Below are positions 52,635 to 61,252 of a DNA stretch of 64,000 nucleotides, piece by piece. The stretch lies in contig NZ_AMZN01000087.1 of NCBI RefSeq assembly GCF_000331535.1, positions 32,330 to 96,329 of the forward strand, in the 5' to 3' direction. Source of the DNA: Fulvivirga imtechensis AK7 (lineage in GTDB: Bacteria > Bacteroidota > Bacteroidia > Cytophagales > Cyclobacteriaceae). The notes beneath the pieces were generated by a model. That model was given only the letters and a program-made list of their open reading frames with translations, ran no database searches and was not told where the DNA came from. The stretch's first letter is position 1. Every line of letters starts with the position of its first letter. Made by a program: the position numbers and the translations under genes.

Positions 52635-53144
52635 AAGCTATTTGGCAGAAGCAGCAGGCAATTTAATCACTGGTATTGAGTCGTCAGTTATGAGGAAAAG
52701 ATGAATCTCCATCCAAATCACGTGCGCCAATCTGCTCTTGGGAGGAGACACAGGGATGGATTGGTGAATCGGAAGTACGATTAACGGGTAGTTTAACCAC
52801 AATCTTTCATTCTAACTTAGCTCCACCTCATCATAATCATGCATCTTGTCAAAATCCAACAGGATATCTCCCGACTCCTTAGTTTCATAGGTAGAGTTGA
52901 ACCTGGCGTTCCGGATGATCTTCTTTTAATTTGCTTAGATGGTTCCATACTACGAAAATAGAAAAGATGACTCTAGTAGATTATTCGAGAAAGACAAAAC
53001 TTACTTTGAATACACTATTTTTATCATCAAAGAAGTAAATAATTATAAAAGTTGTATTTTGAATTTTAGTTGCTAAGGCTCTCACTGTTGAGCGCAAATA
53101 AACTACCCAATTGATATAAAAACTTATTACCATTAATACCTCAC
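52635..53144. other. Intergenic stretch with a possible gene remnant
   Basis: No complete gene is visible. On the minus strand about 36 codons ending at 52812 read NARFNSTYETKESGDILLD and then FDKMHDYDEVELS, ending in a stop; this has protein character but no start and may be the tail of a decayed gene. The promoter of the SDR gene should lie in the last 100 bases. Confidence 0.3.
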
Positions 53145-53879
53145 ATGACAACATTAGTAATTGGTGCAAGCGGGGCAACCGGACGGCAACTGGTTGAGCA
53201 ACTGGTGAATATGGGACAGAAAGTAAAAATAATTGTCCGCTTGCCCGAGGCATTGCCTCGATCATGGATAGATAATAACTCAATATCAATCATCGCGGCT
53301 GCTGTACCTGATATCACCATAGACGAAATGACGGATCATGTGAAAGGTTGTCATGCGGTTGCCTCTTGTCTTGGTCATAACCTGACCTTGAAAGGTATCT
53401 TTGGAAAACCGAAAGAATTAGTAACAGATAGCGTTCGGTTGCTCTGCAATGCTATTAAAAATAGTTCACCAAAATACCCGGTAAAATTTGTGTTAATGAA
53501 TACTGTTGGCCATAGAAACAGAGATTTGAATGAAACCAGTTCATTTGCAGAGCGAATGGTCATAGGAGTACTGCGTTTGCTATTGCCGCCGCAATCGGAT
53601 AATGAAAAAGCAGCCGACTATTTAAGGGTAACTATCGGTCAAAACGATCCATTAGTTGCATGGGTGGTAGTTCGCCCTGACAGTTTGCTTAACGAAGATA
53701 AAGTCACAGGTTATAACTTGCATGTTTCCCCGGTAAGAAGCCCCATTTTTAATCCTGGAAAAACCAGTCGTATCAATGTCGGACATTTTATGGCCAGGCT
53801 GATTGTTGATGATTACCTGTGGAAAAAATGGAAGGGACAAATGCCTGTGATATACAATGTCAGAAATAAAAACGGCTGA
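53145..53879 (+). CDS. NAD(P)-binding SDR-like protein
   Basis: A 244-residue Rossmann-fold protein of the atypical SDR/NAD(P)H-binding group. The dinucleotide motif is GASGATGRQL (residues 7-16), followed by the basic residue of NADP-binding proteins (VRLPEALP). A conserved catalytic Tyr-x-x-x-Lys is not clear, so reductase activity is doubtful; such proteins may be redox sensors or quinone reductases. It is followed on the same strand by a membrane protein, DinB and GNAT genes. Confidence 0.85.
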   Translation: MTTLVIGASGATGRQLVEQLVNMGQKVKIIVRLPEALPRSWIDNNSISIIAAAVPDITIDEMTDHVKGCHAVASCLGHNLTLKGIFGKPKELVTDSVRLLCNAIKNSSPKYPVKFVLMNTVGHRNRDLNETSSFAERMVIGVLRLLLPPQSDNEKAADYLRVTIGQNDPLVAWVVVRPDSLLNEDKVTGYNLHVSPVRSPIFNPGKTSRINVGHFMARLIVDDYLWKKWKGQMPVIYNVRNKNG

Positions 53880-54036
53880 CAAGTTTTAAACAGCTCCGCA
53901 TCGCTCAATTCTCATTTTAGTTCATAAATGAAAAAACTGTGTCTCTCAAAACAGAGGTGAGCCAGGTAATAATGTATACCATGAAATTTGGTATATTCGG
54001 ACAACTTATAAGTTGCAAAATGCATTTGACCAGAAA

Positions 54037-54429
54037 ATGAACGCATATATTTTAACATCTGCATGTTTACTGTTTCTGTTGGGGTTAGCTCATTCCATTT
54101 TTGGAGAGATATTGATTTTTAAAAACCTAAGAGCCACAGGGAGCATTATTCCGTCAATGTTCAATGAACATTTAAAGGAACGACATACCAGGATCATATG
54201 GGCGACATGGCATTTGGTGACAGTACTCGGCTGGTGTATGGGAGTGGTACTGATAAGGATTGCATATCTTGCGAGTTCGCAGCTTCTTACATTTATTGTT
54301 AACTCTATAAGTCTCGCAACGCTCGTAGGCTCATTGCTGGTTTTGATCGGAACAAAAGGAAAACATCCCGGCTGGGTGGTACTTCTGATTATCTCAATTT
54401 TGCTTTGGGTTGGAGAAATCAAAATTTAA
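54037..54429 (+). CDS. Small integral membrane protein of unknown function
   Basis: A 130-residue protein with four hydrophobic segments (starting LTSACLLFLLGLAHSIFGEIL, WATWHLVTVLGWCMGVVLI, LLTFIVNSISLATLVGSLLVL and GWVVLLIISILLWVGEI). The frame opens at 54013; the ATG at 54037 is chosen because the first helix then begins at the usual distance. The middle HLKERHTRIIWATWHL has histidines that could bind metal or haem. Not recognised. The DinB gene follows after a few bases. Confidence 0.7.
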   Translation: MNAYILTSACLLFLLGLAHSIFGEILIFKNLRATGSIIPSMFNEHLKERHTRIIWATWHLVTVLGWCMGVVLIRIAYLASSQLLTFIVNSISLATLVGSLLVLIGTKGKHPGWVVLLIISILLWVGEIKI

Positions 54430-54456
54430 TAAGTGGAAAACAATCAATACGGCCGT

Positions 54457-54978
54457 ATGCAATTCAACATCAACAACACCATTCAGGTACTGGAAAGGAC
54501 ACCAAAAGTGCTATATGATATGCTCTACGGCCTTTCTGAAGAATGGACCGGTAATAATGAGGGGCCTGACACCTGGAGCCCCTTTGATATTGTCGGGCAC
54601 CTCATCTATGGAGAGAAAACAGACTGGATAACCCGCATGGAGATTATCCTTTCCGGTAGGTCAGATAAAATATTTGAGCCCTTCGACCGCTTTGCTCAGT
54701 TCCGGGAAAGCCAGGGCAAAAATATGAGACAGTTGCTGGATGAGTTTCAGACGCTGAGAGAGAAAAATATTCAGCGCCTACGCACCCAAACCCTGACAGA
54801 CGATGATCTGTCGAGAACAGGTATCCATCCCACCTTTGGAGAGGTGACGTTAAAACAACTACTGGCTACCTGGACCGCCCATGATCTGAACCACATCGCT
54901 CAAATCTCCAGGGTGATGGCTAAGCAGTATGATGTGGAGGTCGGGCCTTGGAAGGAGTTTCTTGGAATTTTGAAGTAG
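54457..54978 (+). CDS. DinB-family four-helix protein
   Basis: A 173-residue DinB_2-type protein: four helices that hold a divalent metal, with histidines in the positions seen here as DIVGHLIYGEK (first His), and TAHDLNHIAQ (His pair). Members include thiol transferases such as bacillithiol S-transferase relatives, but the function of most is unknown. ATG 54457 (MQFNINNTIQVLERTPKVL) is the family-like start; a GTG at 54433 would add 8 residues. It is followed after 23 bases by a GNAT gene. Confidence 0.88.
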   Translation: MQFNINNTIQVLERTPKVLYDMLYGLSEEWTGNNEGPDTWSPFDIVGHLIYGEKTDWITRMEIILSGRSDKIFEPFDRFAQFRESQGKNMRQLLDEFQTLREKNIQRLRTQTLTDDDLSRTGIHPTFGEVTLKQLLATWTAHDLNHIAQISRVMAKQYDVEVGPWKEFLGILK

Positions 54979-55001
54979 CTTCCTGACCTACCGGAAATCA
55001 C

Positions 55002-55436
55002 ATGATCTATCGAGAAGCCCAAATTAAAGACATACCCCACATCATGGCTGTCCGCCTGGCGGTGAAAGAAAATGTTTTGGCCGATCTCAGTCGTGTCTCC
55101 AGAGCAGATTGCGAAGAATATTTGACCAGAAGAGGTCGCGGCTGGGTTTGCGAGTTGCAGGATCAAATTGTAGGATTTGCCGTTGTTGATCTACAGGAAA
55201 ACAATGTTTGGGCGCTGTTTATACTTCCCGAATACGAAGGCAGAGGTATAGGAAGGAAACTTCACCACATGATGCTTGATTGGTATTTTAGCCGGGGAAA
55301 GAGTTATCTATGGCTCACCACAGGAATGAATACACGGGCAGAGAAATTCTACGAAAGCTGTGGATGGCTTAAGACCGGACCTTACGGTGATGATGAGGTA
55401 AAGTTTGAGATGAGAGCAGATGATTGGCTGTGCTGA
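55002..55436 (+). CDS. GNAT-family N-acetyltransferase
   Basis: A 144-residue acetyltransferase. Motif A with the acetyl-CoA pyrophosphate loop is seen as ALFILPEYEGRGIGRKLHHMML (about 67-88), and the C-terminal AEKFYESCGWLKTG block is the usual end of a GNAT fold. Substrate unknown. It is the last gene of the SDR-membrane protein-DinB-GNAT group. Confidence 0.92.
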   Translation: MIYREAQIKDIPHIMAVRLAVKENVLADLSRVSRADCEEYLTRRGRGWVCELQDQIVGFAVVDLQENNVWALFILPEYEGRGIGRKLHHMMLDWYFSRGKSYLWLTTGMNTRAEKFYESCGWLKTGPYGDDEVKFEMRADDWLC

Positions 55437-55916
55437 GCGCAGGTCCACCGTGAAATCAGGTGCAACATTTATCAGGTGGCTGGATTAATTTATGCAGTGT
55501 AACAAAATCCTTTCGCCACAGTCTTACTACCGATACCATTGTTCAATTCCGATCCTTTTCTTGTTCAGAAATGGAACACTTTTTTGCGGAGTACGTATAA
55601 GAAAATACCTAAACCAACTGAAATAACCGAAAATTACTTTCGGCATGTGGTTTGGCTACATGTTTTTGATCGATCAGAACTCAAAGTAAGTAAACAACAA
55701 CAAAGGTCAAAAACAGGTTATGAACAGCTTAAGCTACAGGTTCTATGATGAGAAGCTGGATCTCATGTATGAGGCTTCTTACAGTACCAATCAGGAAAAG
55801 AGTGACAGAAGGCTTACCGAGTTATTACAAAGAAGTAAACTATTTCTGAATGTAGGTAATATTTCCTGCTACAGGATTGAGCCGAAATTTTAGATGAGGT
55901 GAGAGGTGTAATAAAT
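55437..55916. other. Intergenic stretch with a small or decayed open frame
   Basis: No solid gene. The best candidate is a 57-codon frame at 55720-55893 (plus) beginning MNSLSYRFYDEKLDLMYEAS; the YRFYDEKLDLMY part is reminiscent of the periplasmic domain end of MacB-type permeases (compare YRFLDQEYDALY in the gene at 40515), but the rest does not follow. I treat it as a possible remnant, not a gene. Confidence 0.3.
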
Positions 55917-55953
55917 TGAGGACGTCAGAAGGAAACTTTTTGAGACGTCCTCA
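55917..55953. terminator. Bidirectional terminator hairpin
   Basis: TGAGGACGTC (55917-55926) pairs with GACGTCCTCA (55944-55953) over 10 bp, followed by GTTTTAATTTTT on the plus strand. It lies 11 bases beyond the stop of the bacilliredoxin gene and would end the suf operon transcript. Confidence 0.75.
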
Positions 55954-55963
55954 GTTTTAATTT

Positions 55964-56380
55964 TTAACAGTATTCGTTAAACACCTCCATCAGGTGGTTG
56001 CCGATCATTTCAGCGCTTCGCCCTTCAATATGATGTCTTTCAATAAAGTGAACTAACTCACCATCCTTGAAAAGTGCTATGGAAGGTGAAGATGGAGGGT
56101 AGGGCATTGTATATTCCCTTGCTTTAGCCACGGCAGCCTGGTCTACTCCTGCAAATACGGTAGCAAGTGTGCCGGGCTTTTTATTGCTGGTCTCCACTGC
56201 CCATTTTACTCCTGGTCTTGCCGCGCCTGCCGCGCAACCACAAACCGAGTTGATCACCAACAGTGTAGTGCCTTTATGGTCGCTAAAATGATTGTCAACT
56301 TCTTCCGCTGTTTTGAATTCAGTAAATCCTACTGAAGTGAGGTCAGTCCTCATTGGTGCTACTAATTCTTCTGGATACAT
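55964..56380 (-). CDS. Bacilliredoxin of the BrxA/BrxB (YphP) family
   Basis: A 138-residue thioredoxin-fold protein with the typical CGC active site in NSVCGCAAGAARPGVKWAVE (near residues 52-57). It continues with the GVDQAAVAKARE, PPSSPSIALFKDGELVHFIERHHIEGR blocks. In Bacillus the homologues remove bacillithiol from proteins; many Bacteroidota also make bacillithiol. It is the last gene on the suf strand, 73 bases after the DUF59 gene, and may protect or repair SUF thiols. Confidence 0.92.
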   Translation of the reverse strand: MYPEELVAPMRTDLTSVGFTEFKTAEEVDNHFSDHKGTTLLVINSVCGCAAGAARPGVKWAVETSNKKPGTLATVFAGVDQAAVAKAREYTMPYPPSSPSIALFKDGELVHFIERHHIEGRSAEMIGNHLMEVFNEYC

Positions 56381-56453
56381 ATTTAATAGTCTTTAGTCTC
56401 TAGTCTTTATTGTGTAATTAATTTTTTCTACAATCCTACATCACACATCTATT

Positions 56454-56774
56454 TCACAGAAAGCCAAGCTCAAGTTTTGCTGCTTCCGACATCATGTCCT
56501 GTGAGTAGGGTGGGTCGAATGTAATTTCTACGTTTACATCATTAACACCCTCTATTTTCCTGACGTTGTGCTCTACCTCTGCAGGTATGGTTTCCGCAGC
56601 CGGGCAGTTGGGAGATGTCAGTGTCATGAGGATATAGACATTATTAACGGGGTGAACGCTTATTTCATAGATCAGTCCTAATTCATAGACATCAACCGGG
56701 ATTTCCGGATCATACACACTCTTTAGGGCATCCACCACTTTATCTCTCAATGTTTCTTCTGCTTGTTCGCTCAT
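56454..56774 (-). CDS. DUF59/MIP18-type iron-sulphur assembly protein of the SUF operon
   Basis: A 106-residue protein of the MIP18/PaaD/SufT-like family. It contains SVYDPEIPVDVYELGLIYEI and the SPNCPAAETIPAEVEHNV block with its conserved Cys. Family members help transfer iron-sulphur clusters to target proteins. The position right after sufE is common in Bacteroidota and Gram-positives. Its start is 12 bases after the sufE stop. Confidence 0.92.
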   Translation of the reverse strand: MSEQAEETLRDKVVDALKSVYDPEIPVDVYELGLIYEISVHPVNNVYILMTLTSPNCPAAETIPAEVEHNVRKIEGVNDVNVEITFDPPYSQDMMSEAAKLELGFL

Positions 56775-56786
56775 ACTATGTGGTTG

Positions 56787-57221
56787 TTACGCTTCAATTT
56801 TACTTTTAAGGGCCAGAGCATATAGCTTCATCTGCTTGATCATAGCAGCAAAGCCATTCGATCGTTGGGTGCCGATAAAACGGTCCATTCCGATCTGATG
56901 GGGGAAATAAAGCTCTGCATTGATAATATCATCAGGTTTTTGATCAGAAAAAACCCGTACCAGCAGGCTTACCAACCCCTTGGTGATAGCAGTATTGCTA
57001 TCAGCATTGAATTTGACCTTGCTATCCTCAAGATGGGCTGTAAGCCATACTTTAGACTGACAACCTTTTACTACGTTTTCTTCTGTTTTTTTTTCTTCCT
57101 CCATAGGAGGGAGTTTTTGCCCTAATTCCATAATATAGAAGTTGGTCATCTCCATATCTCCGTCCAGAATTGCAAACTCCTGTATGATATCGTCCTGTAT
57201 TTCCTTTATAGATTCAGCCAT
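56787..57221 (-). CDS. sufE: Cysteine desulfurase activator SufE
   Basis: A 144-residue sulphur acceptor that takes persulfide from SufS and passes it to the SufBCD scaffold. The active Cys is in VVKGCQSKVWL (C54). ATG 57221 (MAESIKEIQDDI) gives the family start; the frame itself opens at 57263. The GLVSLLVRVFSDQKPDDI helix is the usual SufS contact region. It follows sufS by 56 bases. Confidence 0.95.
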   Translation of the reverse strand: MAESIKEIQDDIIQEFAILDGDMEMTNFYIMELGQKLPPMEEEKKTEENVVKGCQSKVWLTAHLEDSKVKFNADSNTAITKGLVSLLVRVFSDQKPDDIINAELYFPHQIGMDRFIGTQRSNGFAAMIKQMKLYALALKSKIEA

Positions 57222-57277
57222 TAATTTCCTTTTTACCGGCCACGTTAACTGACCTGATTTCACCGTTACGCCAAGCT

Positions 57278-58525
57278 TTATTTCATGAAATTTACGATCC
57301 TTTCCAATCCCTCTACCAGTCGGTCGATCTCTTGTTCCGTGTTGTAAACAGCGAAGGAAGCCCTCACGGTTCCTTCGATTCCATATCTTTCCATCAAGGG
57401 TTGTGTGCAGTGGTGCCCTGTTCGTACCGCCACGCCACGGGCATCCAGCATTTGGCCGATGTCGAAGTGATGAATACCATTGATGGTAAAAGAGAGTACA
57501 CTTACTTTCTTTTGTGCAGTGCCCACCAATTTAATATGCTCTATGTGCGAAAGTGCTTTTGTAGCATATTCTAGCAGGTGGTTTTCATAAGCGGCAATAT
57601 TGGCTTTGCCCAATCTGTCGACAAAATCTATGGCCTCTTTGAAAGCTGCTACGTCAGCGATATTTGGAGTGCCTGCTTCAAATTTATAAGGGATATCGTT
57701 GTAGGTGGCTTTTTCGAAGCTTACGTCTTTGATCATTTCACCACCACCTTGGTAGGGTGGCATAGCTTCAAGAAGTTCACGCTTGCCGTATAAGGCTCCG
57801 GTACCTGTTGGGCCATAAAATTTATGGGCCGAGACAGCATAGAAGTCACAATCTAAGGCTTGTACATCTATCTCCAGATGAGCAGATGCCTGTGCGCCAT
57901 CGATCAGCACTTTGGCTCCTGCTTTGTGAGCTGCTGAGATCATTTCTTTTATCGGGTTGATAGTGCCCAGACTATTAGATGCATGGTTGACAGCCACTAA
58001 CTTTGTTTTATTGCTCAGCAACGTGAGATAGTGCTCATAGTCCAACTCGCCATTTTCCTTAACCGGGATCACCTTTATTTCAGCCCCTTTTTCCTCAGCA
58101 ACCATTTGCCAGGGCACAATATTCGAGTGATGCTCCAGACCTGAAATAATAATTTCGTCACCAGGGCCGAAATTTTGTCTGCCATAGGTAGAGGCTACCA
58201 GATTGATAGCTTCTGTAGTTCCTTTTGTAAATATGATCTCTTCCGCCTCTTTTGCATTGAGGAAGTGCTTTAAAGCCACACGCGTCTCTTCAAAAGCCTT
58301 TGTTGCCTTCTCTGCAAGGGTGTGTATACCACGGTGAATATTAGCATTATAGCCTTTGTAGTAACCATCTAATGCATCTATTACCTGTTGTGGTTTTTGT
58401 GTAGTAGCAGCATTGTCAAAATAGGCCAGGGGCTTTCCATTCACCTGCTGGTGTAGTATTGGAAATTCCTCACGGATGGCCTGTATGTCCAACACCTTGA
58501 TAGTTTCCTGGCTGAATGGGGACAT
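57278..58525 (-). CDS. sufS: Cysteine desulfurase SufS
   Basis: A 415-residue PLP enzyme that frees sulphur from cysteine for iron-sulphur cluster assembly. The PLP Lys is in SAHKFYGPTG (K235), the His that stacks on the cofactor in GLEHHSNIVPW, and the persulfide Cys in RTGHHCTQPLM (C373), with the short loop of group II desulfurases that need SufE. It starts 1 base after the sufD stop. Confidence 0.97.
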   Translation of the reverse strand: MSPFSQETIKVLDIQAIREEFPILHQQVNGKPLAYFDNAATTQKPQQVIDALDGYYKGYNANIHRGIHTLAEKATKAFEETRVALKHFLNAKEAEEIIFTKGTTEAINLVASTYGRQNFGPGDEIIISGLEHHSNIVPWQMVAEEKGAEIKVIPVKENGELDYEHYLTLLSNKTKLVAVNHASNSLGTINPIKEMISAAHKAGAKVLIDGAQASAHLEIDVQALDCDFYAVSAHKFYGPTGTGALYGKRELLEAMPPYQGGGEMIKDVSFEKATYNDIPYKFEAGTPNIADVAAFKEAIDFVDRLGKANIAAYENHLLEYATKALSHIEHIKLVGTAQKKVSVLSFTINGIHHFDIGQMLDARGVAVRTGHHCTQPLMERYGIEGTVRASFAVYNTEQEIDRLVEGLERIVNFMK

Positions 58526-58526
58526 A

Positions 58527-59861
58527 TTAAAAATCTTTATGTAATCTTTCTGATATCAGGTCTTCAAGATAAGCCTTCAACGGCTCCAGCTTTACATTCT
58601 CCAACACTTCAACTGCGAAGGCATACAACAGAAGCACTCGCGCACGCTCTTTGCTTACACCACGTGACTGTAGGTAGAATAATGCCTCTTCGTCAAGCTG
58701 GCCGGTAGTGCAGCCGTGAGAGCATTTTACATCATCAGCCCATATCTCCAATTGAGGCTTGCTATTGATAGTAGCCTGATCGCTAAGCAATATGTTTTTG
58801 TTCGACTGGAAGGCATTGGTTTTTTGTGCTGCCTGTCGTACATACACCTTTCCGTTAAACACTCCATGTGACTGGTCTTCCATAATCCCCTTGTACAGTT
58901 CATTGCTAAATGAGTTGGGTTTTATGTGGTCGATCTCAGTGTGATTATCTACATGTGTTTTACCGTGAAGCAGGTATAGTCCATACATGTGAGATTCGCA
59001 GCCTTCTCCATCAGAAGCGATGTTCAGATTGTTTCTGATCATCGCACCATTTAAAGTGAAAGTATAGGCAGAAAACTGACTATTACGTGCCTGCCAAACC
59101 TGGGTAGTGCCTACATGGAACGCAGTATCTCTGTTGTTTTGAATTTTGTAGTATTCGGCATTAGCGTTCTCGTTCACCACTATTTCAGAAACAATATTGG
59201 TAAAGCTCTCATGTTTTCCCACAGTATAAAATACTTCCAGGAAGGTTGCCTGACTGCTTTTACCTACAATAAACAAGTTTCTGGGCTGGTTGTAAGACTT
59301 ACCGGCCTGCGCATCATTGAAAAAGTAAAGAGCAATCGGCTTTTCAACAAGTTTATTGTCAGGAATATGGATAAAGGAACCATGCTCAGTAAATGCCGTA
59401 TTTAAAGCTATAAAAGCATCGTGCTCGTAGTTGGCATACTGTGCGAAATAGTTGTCGATAAGCTCTTTATCTTCCATAGTCGCTGCTTCCAGGTCTTTTA
59501 TTGTCAACTGGTCTTCAGGACTTATTATAGTAGATAGTTCGTTGGAGAACACGCCATTAATGAAAATAAGGATGTTGGCATCCAATCCGGGAATCAGGCA
59601 CTCCTCAATGGTTTCGCGATTGATTTTACCTTGTGGAGAGGGTGCTTTAAAATCGAATGTCTTCTGCAAAGCCTTTTTCAGGTCCGTATATTTATACTCC
59701 TCATTCCTGGCTGTTGGAAGTCCTAATTCCTGAAAAGCATTAATGGCTTTTTTTCGCACCTGGTGGATAGGCAGGGCACTTGCTCCGTTCAGCCTTTTTT
59801 CTAAAGCCTCAAAATTGGTAGTAAATTCTTGTTCTATGGCGTCTTTTATTACTTCACTCAT
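58527..59861 (-). CDS. sufD: Fe-S cluster assembly protein SufD
   Basis: A 444-residue scaffold subunit. An N-terminal helical region (LEKRLNGASALPIHQVRKKAINAFQELGLPTARNEEYKYT) is followed by the parallel beta-helix core and the C-terminal LEIWADDVKCSHGCTTGQLDEEALFYLQSRG block, whose Cys/His are conserved in SufD. It forms SufBC2D. It begins 15 bases after sufC stops. Confidence 0.96.
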   Translation of the reverse strand: MSEVIKDAIEQEFTTNFEALEKRLNGASALPIHQVRKKAINAFQELGLPTARNEEYKYTDLKKALQKTFDFKAPSPQGKINRETIEECLIPGLDANILIFINGVFSNELSTIISPEDQLTIKDLEAATMEDKELIDNYFAQYANYEHDAFIALNTAFTEHGSFIHIPDNKLVEKPIALYFFNDAQAGKSYNQPRNLFIVGKSSQATFLEVFYTVGKHESFTNIVSEIVVNENANAEYYKIQNNRDTAFHVGTTQVWQARNSQFSAYTFTLNGAMIRNNLNIASDGEGCESHMYGLYLLHGKTHVDNHTEIDHIKPNSFSNELYKGIMEDQSHGVFNGKVYVRQAAQKTNAFQSNKNILLSDQATINSKPQLEIWADDVKCSHGCTTGQLDEEALFYLQSRGVSKERARVLLLYAFAVEVLENVKLEPLKAYLEDLISERLHKDF

Positions 59862-59876
59862 GTTGCTCAGGGGTTG

Positions 59877-60638
59877 TTAAGCTGTAGTTGTGTCTACTTC
59901 TTCTTTTATCCAGTCGTAACCTTTCTTTTCCAGCTCTAAAGCGAGCTCCTTGGTGCCGGATTTTACGATCTTACCTTTGTAAAGCACATGAACATAGTCA
60001 GGAACAATATAATCCAACAACCTCTGGTAGTGTGTCACCACTATTGTGGCGTTGTCTTTTGTTTTAAGTTTATTAACACCATTGGCTACGATCCTTAAAG
60101 CATCGATGTCCAACCCGGAGTCCGTTTCATCAAGGATAGAGAGCGTTGGCTCCAGCATGGCCATTTGAAAGATCTCATTGCGCTTTTTCTCCCCTCCCGA
60201 AAAACCTTCATTAAGCGATCGGCTGAGTAACGACTGATCGATTTCTACCAGCTTCATTTTTTCTTTCATCATGGTCAGGAACGAAACAGCGTCCAAAGGC
60301 TCTTGTCCTTTGTGCTCCCTTACCTGGTTAAGAGCTGTTTTCAGAAAGTTAGTAGTACTTACTCCCGGGATCTCCACCGGATATTGAAATGCCAGGAAAA
60401 CACCTTCACGAGCTCTTTCTTCCGGGGCAAGCTCCAGCAGGTCTTTACCGTTATAGGTAACTTCACCATCGGTTACTTCATATTCCTCACGGCCTGCTAA
60501 CACAGATGCCAATGTGCTTTTACCGGAACCATTCGGCCCCATAATGGCATGCACTTCCCCGGGCTTCACCTCCAGGTTGATACCATTCAAAATCTCATTT
60601 CCTTCGATCGATGCGTGTAAATTTGTTATCTTGAGCAT
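59877..60638 (-). CDS. sufC: Fe-S cluster assembly ATPase SufC
   Basis: A 253-residue ABC-type ATPase that drives the SufBCD scaffold. Walker A is GPNGSGKST (34-42), the signature is FSGGEKKR (146-153), Walker B is LSILDE (166-171), where the unusual EKKR and DETDSGLD residues are the SufC marks. In the usual operon it directly follows sufB; here a four-helix-bundle gene and heptamer repeats lie between. Confidence 0.97.
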   Translation of the reverse strand: MLKITNLHASIEGNEILNGINLEVKPGEVHAIMGPNGSGKSTLASVLAGREEYEVTDGEVTYNGKDLLELAPEERAREGVFLAFQYPVEIPGVSTTNFLKTALNQVREHKGQEPLDAVSFLTMMKEKMKLVEIDQSLLSRSLNEGFSGGEKKRNEIFQMAMLEPTLSILDETDSGLDIDALRIVANGVNKLKTKDNATIVVTHYQRLLDYIVPDYVHVLYKGKIVKSGTKELALELEKKGYDWIKEEVDTTTA

Positions 60639-60644
60639 TACTTT

Positions 60645-60790
60645 TTAGTTCACAGTTTTCGGTTCTCAGTTCTCAGTTCTGAGTTCACAGTTTTCAGTTC
60701 TTAGTTCTCAGTTCTTAGTTCTCAGTTCTTAGTTCTCAGTTCTTAGTTCACAGTTTTCAGTTCTCAGTTTTCAGTTTTCAGTTCTCAGTT
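60645..60790. repeat. Heptamer array left of the four-helix-bundle gene (AGTTCTC/AGTTCTT/AGTTTTC)
   Basis: About 20 units of 7 bp such as AGTTCTC, AGTTCTT, AGTTCAC and AGTTTTC fill the gap between sufC and the four-helix-bundle gene. The array runs into the coding sequence: on the minus strand the final codons (AGA ACT GAG AAC and the TGA stop) are array units. Confidence 0.92.
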
Positions 60791-61215
60791 CTTTTGGTTT
60801 TATTGACGTAGTATTCAAGTTTTGGTTCTTTAAACTTTGAGCCTTTATATTCAGATGAATTCAGGTACTTCATCAATCCATGAGCCATTTTTGATATGTT
60901 CTCACAGCTTTCATATAACTCTTCAAATTGATCTGAACTAATCAATTTCCTGTCTTGTGCCATATAAAGTTGTGACTTAACCTCACTGCATGAACCTCTT
61001 GATACGGTCAAAAATTGTCGAAATTCTTTGTTTCCCTTTCTATCAAAGCCTTCAGCTATATTGTCCATTATTGATCCCGAAGACCTGTTTATCTGATCCT
61101 TCAATGCAAAGTCACGAATTTCCTGATTGGATAGCAAAATCTCATATATTTTATTTGCCAACTTCCGTGACTCCTGCCAAATTTTTAAATCTTCAAATCT
61201 CTCTATGTTCGCCAT
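60778..61215 (-). CDS. Four-helix-bundle protein (23S rRNA IVP/Avd-like family) inserted in the suf operon
   Basis: A 145-residue protein with the hallmarks of the IVP family (PF05635): FEDLKIWQESRKLANKIYEIL, KDQINRSSGSIMDNIAEGFDRKGNKEFRQFLTVSRGSCSEVKSQLYMA. It should form a pentameric or bundle-type barrel. The family name comes from ORFs inside 23S rRNA intervening sequences; the same fold is used by Avd of diversity-generating retroelements, but no reverse transcriptase is here. It has no known SUF role. Its C-terminus (KRTEN) is encoded by the flanking heptamer repeats, and repeats also lie 1 base upstream of its start, so it looks like an insertion into a conserved operon. Confidence 0.88.
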   Translation of the reverse strand: MANIERFEDLKIWQESRKLANKIYEILLSNQEIRDFALKDQINRSSGSIMDNIAEGFDRKGNKEFRQFLTVSRGSCSEVKSQLYMAQDRKLISSDQFEELYESCENISKMAHGLMKYLNSSEYKGSKFKEPKLEYYVNKTKRTEN

Positions 61216-61252
61216 AAAACTGTAAACTGTAAACTCGGAACAGTGAACTGCT
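61216..61252. repeat. Heptamer array right of the four-helix-bundle gene (AGTTTAC/AGTTCAC)
   Basis: Five 7-bp units (on the minus strand AGTTTAC, AGTTTAC and degenerate AGTTCAC and GTTCCG types) lie between the sufB stop and the start of the four-helix-bundle gene. They are in the same orientation as the array on the left of the gene. Confidence 0.75.

Noticed and set aside
60778..61215. Diversity-generating retroelement accessory protein Avd
   Set aside because: No reverse transcriptase, template repeat or variable repeat is nearby; only the fold family is shared.
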